Part shown: positions 23,001-33,907 of the stretch, piece by piece
How the letters are laid out: each line of letters opens with the position of its first letter
Numbering within the stretch: position 1 is the stretch's first letter
Source: Costus lasius
Taxonomy: Eukaryota > Streptophyta > Magnoliopsida > Zingiberales > Costaceae
Length of the DNA stretch: 64,000 bases
Assembly (NCBI GenBank): GCA_027563935.2
Contig: CM050451.1
Span: 27,047,565-27,111,564 of the forward strand
Direction: 5' to 3'
Program-made: the position numbers and the translations under genes
Notes under the pieces: model-generated
What the model saw: only the letters and a program-made list of their open reading frames with translations
Databases searched by the model: none
Told to the model about the DNA's origin: nothing

Positions 23001-25933
23001 TTCCCTCTTGCTAGCATACTGCTCCCCATAACGTCCAGTATCTAACTGCCCAGCTCCATAATCAGGAGGACCAGACAAGAATGCAAATACCCTAGCTGAC
23101 CTAGTTTAAGAAGACAAACACGACTGATAAGATACCAATGTCAAAAGAGAGGCATCAATCAAGTAAATCATCTTCTACACAGAAATTTAATTTACAGAAA
23201 TATCCTAGCAAAAAAACTAAAGAAAACTCAGTGAAGCTTTCAAACTACCCAGTGTAAATGTACTCCCATATTCTGAACTCAGGTAATCAATAAGAGCTGA
23301 AATTGCCACGCCAAATCCCCGACCACCTAGCAATACGCCATCAACCCCTTGTCCTGCTGCAGTTGTTCTCTCCCATGAAGTTGTAGGCTTCAGTGTCTCA
23401 AGAGCTGCAGCAATACGATCTTTACAAGTTTCCACCTGATAAAGTAAAGTCAAACCATAAAAGTAGATTATTCAGATATAATACCACATTTAATATAGTC
23501 AAACATACAAATACTTAAGTTGGGATTCTGGTCCTAATAATAGCTACGAGCAATACTTCGATGGTATCATTGGTTTAACGTACGGGGGCTAAAAATGAAA
23601 GCAGGGACATGACATCTTCAAGATCAACAGGTAATCTTCCATCTGAATCAGGAGGGATGAAAACATTTTTAACTACTGCTATAGGACCTTGAACATCATA
23701 TAATCCAATCTTGTGGCTGAATGTAACCAAGCCAAACAGAGATCCTGGTGCCAGAGCTGTTAAATAAAAGGAAAAGAGAAAAATTGAATAAATTAAAGAC
23801 GACAGGCTGAAGATAAATTATAAAATGGTTTTTAATTCCTAGGAGTTCCACCTTCAAGAGCTGCTAGAAGAGCACTTTTGATGAGTTCCAAGAACTCTTC
23901 TGAAGCTGCAACAGTTTCAATAGTATGAAGCGAAGTTAGTTCTAATTGAATTACACTAATAGCCAAAAACAACCAATAAGAAACTCACCAGAGCATGGTC
24001 AAGAAGACTAAATTGAAATATCAATAATCACTACCCCATACAACCAAAAAAGGGGATAGGAATTAGAAATGTTCAATATACCGAAAAAAATGCAATAATT
24101 GGAAACATGCACATGGGCCAATTGTCATGTTAAAGCAAATTAAAAGAAAAGCAAATAACAGATGAACAAATACTCGTTAAAACCACTAAGTCAAATGTAA
24201 GACTGAATTTTAAATTTATGAATTTACATTATATGAATAAGCCTAGTTGGAAGCATAGCTAGAATGTATTAGCATTCACAAGTATCCCAACCACTGAAAG
24301 ATCATTTGCAGATTCATTGGAAATGTTGTTCTAATTTTTACTTTAATTTGAAGGTAGTGCAAGCAAGGTTCTGGATTGAACTAAAAGTCCATGACATATC
24401 CCTTTCGTGTGACAGCATCCCTATTTCCTTAACAACTTGTTGGGACCAATTCCAAACGAAAAAAGAAAATTCCAATTCCACGCAAGAAAGTAGTTCTTTA
24501 GAACCTAAATTTTAATTCTTAAGTTTGGATGTACGTCTAATAAAAGAAATAGAATTTCATTTGTCATTGTTTAGTATACATTTTTACTGAATTTTGCTTC
24601 AATATAAGTAATAATTCTACAAGTTAAAACTTAAGGAAATAATTTATGAAAACATTCTCATTTACAAATACGAGTATGTTAGTTCTTCTATCTTAAAAAC
24701 TAAAATTCAAAATAAAAAAGAAAATAATATGTATGATAATGTACCTATTTGACATGCTCATTTGAATCATATTTAATTAAGTAAAACAAAAAACTAATTC
24801 TTTGATAAACAAAAACCCGTGATGGATTCACTTGCTTTTCTTTGTTTGTTTTAGAGGAAGAAACAGACATTCGGAGCTTATTTGTGCAAGAAAATGTGGT
24901 ATTAAAAAGAAAAAGCTTGTGCTCCAGGAATTTCTAAGATTTTTTTCAAAAAAAATCAAATCGTACCCAGAACAAAGCCCTGGAATTTGAGTTAATTATG
25001 GATTCCACTTCCCCTAGTTTCTTTAGGTTCCAATCTAGCAGGAAGAACGTAACAATCTTCTTTGCGTTGCTTTTTATTTAAAAGAATGGCAAGTGGTAAA
25101 TAGTGGTAAAGGCAGGATTTGATCTCGGAACCATATTATCAACAACTACATCTTTACCAGTAAAAGCAAAAGATGATATGCAGCTTAGATTAACTTCGAA
25201 TACAAGAAAGCTCAAAAGAAGTATAAAATCTAGCCACCACAAGCACTACCAAATAAACTAAAAACGTTGCACAAAATAATTTTCGTTTTGCGTCATGGCG
25301 TCGAATGCCTACAGAAGTACACGGAAGCCATACAAACACATCAGTGCAATCCAGATTAAATATATTAGTGAATCCAAACAATTTTAAGAAACCAAGCACA
25401 AAAGGGGGGAACCAGAGATTGAACAGAATTAGAAGAAGGAAAATTTCTAGATCTCACAGGCTAAATCCACCGCAGCAACATAGACCGGTCGGGCCTGCAT
25501 CTCCCCTTCAGCAGATCCCTCAACTGCGCACAAAACCCTTTTCCTCGATCAGATCGGTTCGGGAAACATCAATAAGTAGCCTCATTCGCTCAAAAAAAGG
25601 ATCACCTGGGAGCTCGAGGTCGACGAAGGAGGATGACAGCTCGGGGCACTCGTCGGGTTTGGCGTAACGATCGAGGGCGGCCGAGTTGTGGCCGTTGAAG
25701 GAGCCGCAGAGGGCGCAGGTCCATCCCCATCGCTCGATCTCGGAGAGGTTGCTGAGGTAGGCCCAGCAGTTCTCGCAGCGGGGAAGGAGGTGGCCGCCGG
25801 AGCCGTAGAGCGGGGCGACGCCGCGCTCGTCGACGGGACTGAAGGGCGTGACGGAGATGCCCCACGGGAGGCCGGAGGCCTCGAGAGCGTTGGCGTCCGC
25901 TGGGAAGCGGGACACAGTCGCCCGCACCGCCAT
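17075..25933 (-). CDS. Sec23/Sec24-type COPII transport protein
   Basis: Fourteen exons (- strand order): 25606-25933, 25458-25523, 23852-23905, 23584-23756, 23249-23435, 22950-23095, 22717-22871, 22506-22587, 22294-22409, 22070-22165, 18588-18711, 18020-18294, 17389-17603, 17075-17286. All introns are GT-AG, phases agree, total 2,229 nt = 742 residues. Zinc finger Cys 53, 56, 73, 76 (CENC...CALC), then the trunk (ARPVYVAAVDLAS, LFGLVTFSHKIGLYDVQG), the conserved LSGPPDYGAGQLDTGRYGEQ, beta-sandwich, helical segment (LLRDWLVILTAQYNE) and a gelsolin-like end (PKLTFIRGGQDDATAFE). Sec23 pairs with Sec24 in the inner COPII coat at ER exit sites and activates Sar1 GTPase. Word choice fits the divergent plant Sec23-like branch (Arabidopsis At4g01810-like) better than canonical SEC23; Sar1-activating ability is not proven. 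The start MAVRATVSRFP was chosen because it fits that branch; an in-frame ATG 48 nt upstream exists. Confidence 0.93.
20166..20311. repeat. 73-bp tandem duplication in a long intron
   Basis: Two nearly identical 73-bp units (20166-20238 and 20239-20311) starting TTTAGATTTGG lie in the 3.36-kb tenth intron of the Sec23-like gene. They differ at only a few bases, so the duplication is young. The rest of that intron (18712-22069) is AT-rich and may be a decayed insertion, but I recognise nothing in it. Confidence 0.85.
25083..25165 (-). mobile_element. tRNA-derived SINE-like fragment in intron
   Basis: On the - strand there is an A-box-like TTACTGGTAAAGATG followed by AGTTGTTGATAATATGG and a B-box-like GAGATCAAATCC, arranged like a tRNA-derived head. 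The same arrangement recurs at 52870-52965, which supports a dispersed repeat. It lies in the second intron (23906-25457) of the Sec23-like gene. No tail or target duplication was identified. Confidence 0.5.
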
Positions 25934-26121
25934 GGGTGTCGTTGATCCTAGTGTGGACGTACGCGATCTTCCAAACCTCAATCTTAATTATGCAATTTTT
26001 TTATTTAAATATATTTGCGTAACGTAAGTCAAAACATACTCATATTTTATCGATTCACTAACTTACTATTTCTCATCTATAGTTGTTATATTGTTTCATT
26101 TGTTATGCATTTGCTCCTTTA
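25934..26121 (-). promoter_or_regulatory. probable 5' UTR and promoter-proximal DNA of the Sec23-like gene
   Basis: Only 188 bp separate the Sec23-like start codon from the transposon at 26122. The first 50 bp are mixed in composition and the rest AT-rich. No clear TATA box was identified. The native promoter must lie here, within the transposon, or beyond it. Confidence 0.4.
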
Positions 26122-27142
26122 CAGCCTGTTTACTTTGACGGATGAAAAAAATTAAAGAATGAAAAAAAAAAAATGAAGGATAGAATATGAAAAGATAGAA
26201 TATGAAAGGATGAAAAAAAAATTAGATCACCTGACTTTCAGGTGATCCAGATGAGAACGAGAGAAGTCGTCTGAATGAGAGAAGGCACCAAGGAAGCTTC
26301 GCACGCCGTTCAAACTCGTCGCCGCTTATGAAGTCGGAGAGAGAGGGAAGCTCGGCTACAGACGAGGCTGGGCTAGGTGATGGAGGAGGCTGGGCGATGG
26401 ACAAGCGGGCTGGCGCCGAAATAGACGAGGAAGAGGTGGAGGGAGAGGGAAGCTCGGCGACGAACGATGCCGGGGTGGGCAATGGACAAGGCTGGGCGAG
26501 CGGACGAGAGGTGGGCGACGGTCGAGAGAGCTAGTGCCGGACGAGATGAGGAAGAGGTGGAGGGAGAGGGAAGCTTGGTGACGGACGAGGCTGGGCTGGG
26601 CGACGGACGAGAGGGCTAGTGCTGGACGAGAGGGCTAGTGGTGGAGGGAGAGGGATGCTCGGCGATGGACGAGGTTGGGCGAGCAGACGAGAGGCTGGCA
26701 CTAAACAAAACGAGGAAGAGGTGGAGGGAGAGGGAAGATTGGCGACGGACGAGGCTGGGCGAGCGGACGAGAGGGCCGGTGCTGGACGAGACGAAGAAGA
26801 GGTGGAGAGAGAGGGAAACTCGGCGACAGACAAGGATTGGCTGGGCGACGGACGAGGCTAGGCGTGCAGACGAGAGGCTAGCACCGGACGAGACGAGGAA
26901 GAGGTGGAGGGAGAGGGAAGCTCGGCGACGGACGAGGCTGGGCGAGCAGACGAGAGGTTGGGTGATAAACACGATGTGGAACAAAAAGATTTCCGTCCGA
27001 TTTGGACGGATCAAAAAACAGTGGATTTTGATTAATTTTTCCCTCTTAAATCCGTTCTTCTTTTTCCATCCCTCCATGTATACGATGGAAAATTTCTTTT
27101 TCCATCCGTCCCTTCCACTTTTCCTCTCAAGTAAACCAGGCC
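26122..27142. mobile_element. PIF/Harbinger (Tourist)-like element carrying a minisatellite
   Basis: The left end CAGCCTGTTTACTTTGACGG and the right end ...CTCAAGTAAACCAGGCC form an imperfect terminal inverted repeat. Both sides are flanked by TTA (26119-26121 and 27143-27145), the usual duplication of this superfamily. Subterminal stretches are also complementary: GGATGAAAAA on the left and TTTTTCCATCC on the right. No transposase. The 1.02-kb interior is dominated by a GC-rich tandem repeat, listed separately. It lies 189 bp from the Sec23-like start codon. Confidence 0.8.
26334..26960. repeat. GC-rich minisatellite of about 80-100 bp units
   Basis: About six to seven diverged copies of a unit containing GAGGAAGAGGTGGAGGGAGAG, GAAGCTCGGCGACGGACGAG and GCTGGGCGAGCGGACGAGAG, with varying unit length. 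Long frames on both strands here are low-complexity products of the repeat (Glu/Gly/Arg-rich on +, Ser/Pro/Ala-rich on -) and are not genes. Confidence 0.85.
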
Positions 27143-27328
27143 TTATGCTATGTTTGAAGCTCGATCTTGACTCTAGGGAAATTTCTACTTTGCTTCTTTT
27201 GTTCATCTAATTTTTAGTTGTCATAAGGTTTGTGATATTATTATGTTTAATTGACAAATTATCTCATTATAATTATCGATTAATTCTATTGGGATAAAGT
27301 TACACATTTATTTTTAGTAATACACTTA

Positions 27329-27576
27329 AGCTGTGTTTCCTTGGAAGGAATCCGCAGTAGAAAAAAGGGACATGGTCTGTTTTATTGGAAAGAATCTACA
27401 AGAGAAAGAAGAGAAAATACAATGAATCTGGATGCAAAAGCTACCAAATTTATTGCATTTTCTCTTCTTTCCCCCGTAGAATCTCTCTAATAAAAAGCAC
27501 CTTTCCCTGTCAAAATAATAATTAAAGTACTTTTCCTTTTCTTTCTACTATGGATTCCTTCCAAGGAAACACAGTC
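27329..27576. mobile_element. Tourist-like MITE
   Basis: A 248-bp element with nearly perfect 25-bp terminal inverted repeats (AGCTGTGTTTCCTTGGAAGG on the left; the right end is its complement with two changes). It is flanked by TTA at 27326-27328 and 27577-27579. Size, duplication and lack of coding fit a PIF/Harbinger-derived MITE. Confidence 0.9.
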
Positions 27577-27579
27577 TTA

Positions 27580-28695
27580 TTATGTTAAATTTAAGTAGGT
27601 TGATGATGTGTATGAAAAATTTAGAGTTTTCCATGGCCTTTTGTGTGTTATTGCATGGAAATACTAAGGTCTTTCCATATGTTTCGCAATGACAATAATT
27701 CTATGTTTGAGCCCACTAGTCCATGTCTCGACATGCACATGCAATCTAGTCCAAGCTTCCATGTCTCTATGTGATACATAGACTTGATTTAAATTTTGAA
27801 TTAAATATTTTAATTTTATGATTAAAAAAAAATTGTGTTTATGGTTCAAAAACATAACTTGAGGCCACTTGGTGATCTTTGTCACCATTATCCTGACTAC
27901 TCTTACCATAATTGAGAGTTGAGACTTCAATACAATCTTAGTATTTTACTTTGTAGGTTCTTGTGATATTGGTAGTAAGAATATAGTCTTATTATATTAT
28001 CACGAACCATGAATGATGTTTAACAACACATTGTTGCTACCAAATTTTTGTGTAATTTAATCTCTTTGTCCTTGGCCATATAAACTAACATAGCAAATAC
28101 AATCAATATAACAAATGAAATCAATGCATTAATTTATAAGTATAGTCATGCATTTTAGTGTGATGGAGCCTTATTCTAATACTTTTATTATATGGGAGAG
28201 ACAAATCCTATCTTAATATCTTATATTCCTCTCCATAATTATAACCTTACGTACAAGGAGCATATACACTATTATCACAATGAGAAATACTTGTGATACT
28301 TATAACAATCCATATAACATTCTTCTGTGTGCACTTATGTGTTCATTTGATATCTCATGTCATGACAACTTTTTACCATCAATGACTATATTTACTAGTC
28401 TCAACATATTATTATTATCTCAATCCATAATAATACTCAAATAAGAAGTTTAAGAATGGTCATTATCAAATGAATGTTAAAATCAATATTTAATGATTAG
28501 TCTTAAGGGCATACACCAACAAACACAACATGTAACCCACATTAGAATTCATAATTAAGAAAAAGACTATTTAACCCACCAAATAGTGCAAAGGTTTAAA
28601 AATCAAAGCTATTATTGTCTTTTAACTATATTTTTACCATTCTCCTCTTACAATATCTAAAAATATAAAAATACCTTGATCCACACCTATAATTA
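27580..28695. other. AT-rich intergenic DNA
   Basis: No gene, RNA or mobile-element border recognised. Short frames are not supported by any domain. Confidence 0.5.
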
Positions 28696-30046
28696 TGTCA
28701 TGCCCCACAAGTAATTGCTGGCCAGCAACCACATGTGGCATAAAAATTTACCTGTTGTCAATCTAAACAACCATTTGATCAATTGCACATTACAATTCAA
28801 TCACCAAATAATTCGATAGCTAATCAATCAATTCCACAAATCTTAAATACATAAATATCCAATAGGTCGGGTCACAATAAGGTGATCATGAGACATATAG
28901 TAACACAAAATTTGCTTGATCAACGAAGCAAAGTTATCTTCAAAACACATCCATCACTAAACATGGTAAAAATGCCATTTCACCCTGCCATTTAGGTGTC
29001 ATATGGTTTTGAACACTTGTACAATAGTTTATCTTCAAAAGAAGATACCAAATTTTTCTTTCTTCTAGGGAGGCTTCTATGGCTATCTATCCGGTTCTAT
29101 CTATCTCAAACCCAAGACCTGAACCTGGAGGAGAAAACAATAGGAGTTAGCACAAATGCTAAGTAGGAATTTAAGGAATATGATACATATATCAACAAGG
29201 TCAAAACATATTAAATATCCTTTCTATGCATGCTATATGAAATACTATATACCATCATATAAAGCAACAATGAAATGAATCCATAAATAAGTCATGAAAT
29301 CACCGAGCTAAGACAACAAATACTCATTACGAGTCGCACTCTAAGTAGAGTGTTTTCACAATTAGCTCATATAGTGGAACGACTGCCTGAAGACAACCCG
29401 GTGGTGTTGCATCCAACACTTGGCATCCCTGACATTACCCAAAGGCAACCTGGTGGTAAGCCCTAAGCCGGCACAGCTATAGTCTGCTATAGCAAGTCGT
29501 CAACTACAACACAACCGTAGTCCACTGATCCCAACCTGACTAGTCCATCAGATCAACAAGCCACGACATATCAAAATATAATAGATAAGTCTATTTTAAC
29601 ATCATATAAAGATCAACAAGAATGTAAGATGTGCATAAGTACCCAAACATCAATTACCACAATTCATAAGCTTAACACATACTCCTACTTTACTAATTAT
29701 ATTGTAAATATAAACCATTTACATGCCAAGAACTTATGCAAAGAGTACTAAGGAGATTAAGAATGTAAAACAATGATTTGAACAATAAGGATTTCATGTT
29801 ATCACTAAATAAATATAAAATTCTAAATAGATAATACCATGGTTTCAAAGGAGGAAGGAGATTCCTACCTCAAGTTTTACTCTCAATTATCCGCTAAGAA
29901 AATCAACAAATACCACCATTCAACTACGTGTCAATCCAATGCTAGCTCCAAGTGTACAACTAAAATGAGAAAATGATTATAATTCATTTAATAAACCATG
30001 TATGTCTTTCATTCTTATCATTATCACCCCTATCCCTTGATAACTA

Positions 30047-30713
30047 CATGCATGTATATATATATATGCATGTATATATATGTATATATATACATGTATA
30101 TATATGTATATATACATATATATATATACATGCATGTATACATGTATGTATACATGTATGTATATGTATATATACATACATGTATACATGCATGTATACA
30201 TGTATACATATACATACATGTATACATGCATGTATACATTACATGCATGTATACATGCATGTATATACATACATGTATACATGCATGTATACATGTATGT
30301 ATATACATACATGTATACATGCATGTATACATGTATGTATATGTATACATGTATACATGCATACATATATGTATACATGCATGTATACATGTATGTATAT
30401 ACATACATGTATACATATACATACATGTATACATGCATGTATACATGTATGTATATACATACATGTATACATGCATGTATACATGTATGTATATACATAC
30501 ATGTATACATGCATGTATACATGTATGTATATACATACATGTATACATGCATGTATACATGTATGTATATACATACATGTATACATGCATGTATACATAT
30601 ATGTATACATGTATATATATATACATATATATATGTATATATATATACATGTATGTGTATATACATACATGTATGTATATATGTATATATATATATATGT
30701 GTATATACATATG

Positions 30714-30764
<51 letters not shown>
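30047..30764. repeat. alternating purine-pyrimidine satellite (TACATGTATG type)
   Basis: About 700 bp made almost only of TA, CA and TG steps. The core (about 30165-30600) has a higher-order unit of about 38 bp joining self-complementary ATGTATACATGCATGTATAC blocks to ATGTATGTATATACATAC. It ends in a (TA)n run to 30764. Open frames in all six directions here are artefacts of a repeat free of stop codons. Confidence 0.95.
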
Positions 30765-30766
<2 letters not shown>

Positions 30767-30835
30767 TTAGCTAAACAAACATGAGGTAAAGGTGTAACTA
30801 TTGCTATAAAAGTACATTGGTATATATATATATAC

Positions 30836-30881
<46 letters not shown>

Positions 30882-30966
30882 TTAGCTAAACAAACATGAG
30901 GTAAAGGTGTAACTATTGCTATAAAAGTACATTGGCTTCAATCCAACATCCTTAAACAAATCCCCA

Positions 30967-31004
<38 letters not shown>

Positions 31005-31057
31005 TTAGCTAAACAAACATGAGGTAAAGGTGTAACTATTGCTATAAAAGTACATTG

Positions 31058-31097
<40 letters not shown>

Positions 31098-31151
31098 TTA
31101 GCTAAACAAACATGAGGTAAAGGTGTAACTATTGCTATAAAAGTACATTGG
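30765..31151. repeat. four 56-bp repeats separated by (TA)n
   Basis: An apparently identical 56-bp block beginning CCTTAGCTAAACAAACATG and ending AAAGTACATTGG occurs at 30765-30820, 30880-30935, 31003-31058 and 31096-31151. Copies 2 and 4 continue into the same unique tail (CTTCAATCCAACATCC...); copies 1 and 3 run straight into (TA)n. This alternating pattern points to slippage or unequal exchange between TA tracts. Confidence 0.95.
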
Positions 31152-31823
31152 CTTCAATCCAACATCCTTAAACAAATCCCCAAACTAATCCTAGCTTTCA
31201 TGTGAAATGCCAGCTAGGGTTAGTTCAAGGGCAAGTTGGCAGGTGGGAAAACAAAAGAAAAGGAATAACAAAAACCAAACATTGAAGAAGCTAGAAGGGA
31301 GAAAAGAAAAATAGGATTTATACAATGGAATGGAAAAATCTCACCCTACTCTTCACAGCCGAGGAGGAGACTATAGAGGAATTTCTTACTGTTGCAGTGA
31401 GGACGAAGGGACCTTATGATGCTGTCCAAGCCAAAGGGCGACTCCAACCTCCTTTTAGGGCAAAGCATCAATGTCAAGTGGAAGAAAAGGGAAGTAGCTA
31501 GTGAAGAATTTTGCCAGCTAGGGTTCGCACGAGAGGAAGAGGGAAAGGAGAAGAAGGGGAAAAAAGGGTTCTATGGGTTTTTTTATTTATTTTGGAACTT
31601 TTTGCATCTAGTTCAATTAGTTTTTAGAAATTATAACTTGGTCCCTAAAATTTTTATTTATACCCCTAAAGAGAACTCAACCGTAACATCCTCCCCTCCT
31701 TGAGAAATTTGGTCCTTCAAACAAATGAGGGTACTAAGTTCGAACATCCTGCTCTCACTCCAAAGTAGTTTCATTATTTGGATGATTCTAACATCCAACC
31801 TTAATCAAACTAATAATCTTTTT

Positions 31824-32310
31824 TCACAATTGGTGCTCTTTTCTCTCCAATATCTGCACAGGATGCTCTACAATAGCCATATGAGCTTGAACTGGTACTA
31901 TTAGCTCCTCTAACATGTGGGTCGGGTCATATATATACTTTCTCAATATGAAAACATGGAACACATTATGCACTCCAGCCAAAGACGGTGGAAGCGCCAA
32001 CCTATATGCAATTGGACCCACTCTATCCAAAATTTCAAAGAGGCCAATAAATCTAGGTGCTGACTTCCCTTTGATTCTGAATCTCATAATACCCTTCGTT
32101 AGAGAGACCTTTCAAAATACATGCTCACAAACCGCAACTTCTAACTCTCTCCTACTCTAATTTGCATAACTCTTTTGCTTACTCTGAGCAGTGAGTAAAC
32201 TTTGTTTTATTTTTTGTACCATTTCTACATCTTCTTGCATTGACTAGGGTCCCAAAATATGCTTCTCGCCAGGTTCATTCCACAATATTGGTGATTTGCA
32301 CTTTCTATCT
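31824..32310 (-). pseudogene. Ty3/Gypsy integrase C-terminal region
   Basis: On the - strand the segment has the end-of-integrase pattern of chromovirus-like Gypsy elements: KCKSPILWNEPGEK, LLTAQSKQKSYA, then SPRFIGPFEIL-like APRFIGLFEILDRVG, YRLALPPSLAGVHNVFHV and the closing VQILERKE. At least three internal stops are seen, so it is dead. It joins by homology to the integrase core at 46881-47477; everything between is nested insertion. Confidence 0.88.
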
Positions 32311-33902
32311 CGAATTTGCTAGCTAGACGACGTCGAAATTTGTGAAAGTTGAAGTATTAAACTATTTAAATGCACAAGAACATAAATGGGGGAATTTGCA
32401 TGAGGGAGAATTGATGAGGAAATGCATCAGGATATGGGTTCACCGCTTTGACTTTTTACAGTTGAATAGTTAAACTCTATTGCCAATGTCCTACCTAGTT
32501 CAAGGGATTTAGCCACTTGTCGTATAGATCACTCCCTCCAATAATCTTGTCCGCTCCCACGGACTAGATTATCAGTCCAATCCATAGGGTTCTGACGTGC
32601 GGTCGGATGGGTGTCTCCCCGCAACATCTAAGTTCCTTATAATCCCCGCAAGTAAATACAGATCCGCAAGCGAGGTTTTTCTCCTAGAGATGCTGATTAA
32701 CAAACCTCACTTCAGGTGATTAAAGGCTCAAATGCTCCCTTTAGGGCAGCGTAGGCATAGCACGCCAACGGAAAGGATAAACTCTCAACCAAATGGTTCT
32801 GACGCTCGGTCGGACAAGCTTCTCCCCGAAACGTCTAAGCTTCTTATAATCCTCGTAAGTAAGTACAGATCCGCAAGTGAGGTTTTTCTTCTAGAGATAC
32901 TGATTAACAAACCTTACTTAGGCGATTAAAGGTTCAAGCATACTCTTCTGGGTGATGCAGGCAAGGCGCGCTCATAGGGTCGAGCAAGGACATTGGACTA
33001 ATAGAGCTAAACCATTACAACTAGTAATTCATCAAGGGCTATCCCACATCCTTATTTAGAACTTAGCCTACAATGTTCATGGTAAAAGCATGAACTACAA
33101 CATTAAACATCTCATACATATGTAGGTTTATGCAGCGATTACAAGAGGAAGGCAAGATTATAAGACACTTTGCTAAGAAGATTATACAAAATGGTGTAGC
33201 AAATTGAATGTAAAATGCAAGATCTTCCTTACAGATTTAACCTTAAGGAGCTCATGCCACAAGCGTCTTCAATAGATGCAGGTGCGCAGCCCCCTTCTTC
33301 CTAGTGTGGCTTTCTCCTCCAAGCTGCAGCACTTTCCTCTCTACTCGTACGAATCCCCCTTCTTCCTTGAAGCCAAGGGTCTTTTATCTCCTCTCTTCTG
33401 CACCTTCTTCTCCTTCCCATGCCCTGCCAAAAGTCCCTGCGATTGCTGCCTCTACTCAGCCGAAAGAACCTCTGCCAACCTCCTTCCATGCCCTGTAAAA
33501 CCTGCTGCGCTTGCTGTCTCCACGAAATCATCATTTCATGGAGACGAATTGCCCTGAAAAGCTGCTCTACGCTCCTTTTGTCAACGGAGGAGAAAGGTCT
33601 TGGGTGCCCTTGAGCTTCCCTTAGGGTTAGGTCAAAGAAATCTGAGTGAAAATCATGATTTCGTAATAGGCGGGTCCACGATCTCGGGTGTGAATTTGGT
33701 CGTGACTCGGTCATGACTCGGTTGTGATTTATCAGTTGCAGCTTTAGTGCGGAGACGAGTCATGGGCATGATTCTGATAGTGACCCGGTCGTGATTTCCA
33801 ACAAAGCCCTCAATGACTTCGAAAACTTCCATTTAGGACCGTCTTGAATTAGGAGAAGCCCCTCTGCCACAAAAGTACCAGAATCCACCCTTTTTATAGT
33901 CG
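32311..33902. other. unidentified insertion in Gypsy integrase (left part)
   Basis: The Gypsy integrase frame stops matching at about 32310 and resumes at about 46881. Apart from the gag-only element, 32311-33907 plus 46759-46880 (about 1.7 kb) is left over as an earlier insertion. Flanks CTATC (32306-32310) and CTACC (46881-46885) may be its target duplication, though the termini are not TG...CA. It contains a 207-bp tandem repeat and a GC-rich stretch (33270-33720) with frames on both strands that resemble no known protein. Confidence 0.5.
32588..32985. repeat. 207-bp tandem duplication
   Basis: Two diverged copies, from 32588 and from 32795, each starting GGTTCTGACG and containing CTTATAATCC, ACAGATCCGCAAG and GAGGTTTTTCT blocks in the same order. 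No coding signal. Confidence 0.85.
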
Positions 33903-33907
33903 GTTTG

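Larger units (their letters stand above)
28696..31688 (-). repeat. Ty3/Gypsy 3' LTR, expanded by microsatellites
   Basis: Reading the - strand, a purine tract (AAGGAGGGGAGGA) follows the Gypsy pol end and is followed at once by TGTTACGG, the LTR start (31688). A TATAAATAA box lies about 40 bp inside. The far border is proposed at 28696, where the plus strand reads TGTCATGCCCC, so the LTR would end ...GGGGCATGACA. The 2.99-kb size includes the TA/ATGTATAC arrays at 30.0-31.1 kb. The second LTR is not in the window, so the distal border is an inference. Confidence 0.6.

Noticed and set aside
25934..25981. Upstream in-frame ATG giving 16 extra residues on the Sec23-like protein
   Set aside because: The extra residues do not resemble the family start, whereas MAVRATVSRFP does; transcript data could overturn this.
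26328..27210. Frames up to about 196 codons on both strands
   Set aside because: Products of the GC-rich minisatellite inside a Harbinger-like element; repetitive composition in all frames.
29973..30837. Long open frames in five or more overlapping directions, Tyr/Ile/His/Cys-rich
   Set aside because: They arise from a TACATGTATG-type repeat lacking stop codons; no start context, domain or codon bias supports a protein.
33301..33714. 137-codon frame on the - strand (and overlapping + frames)
   Set aside because: No recognisable domain and it lies in an unidentified insertion; GC-rich composition alone can keep the frame open.
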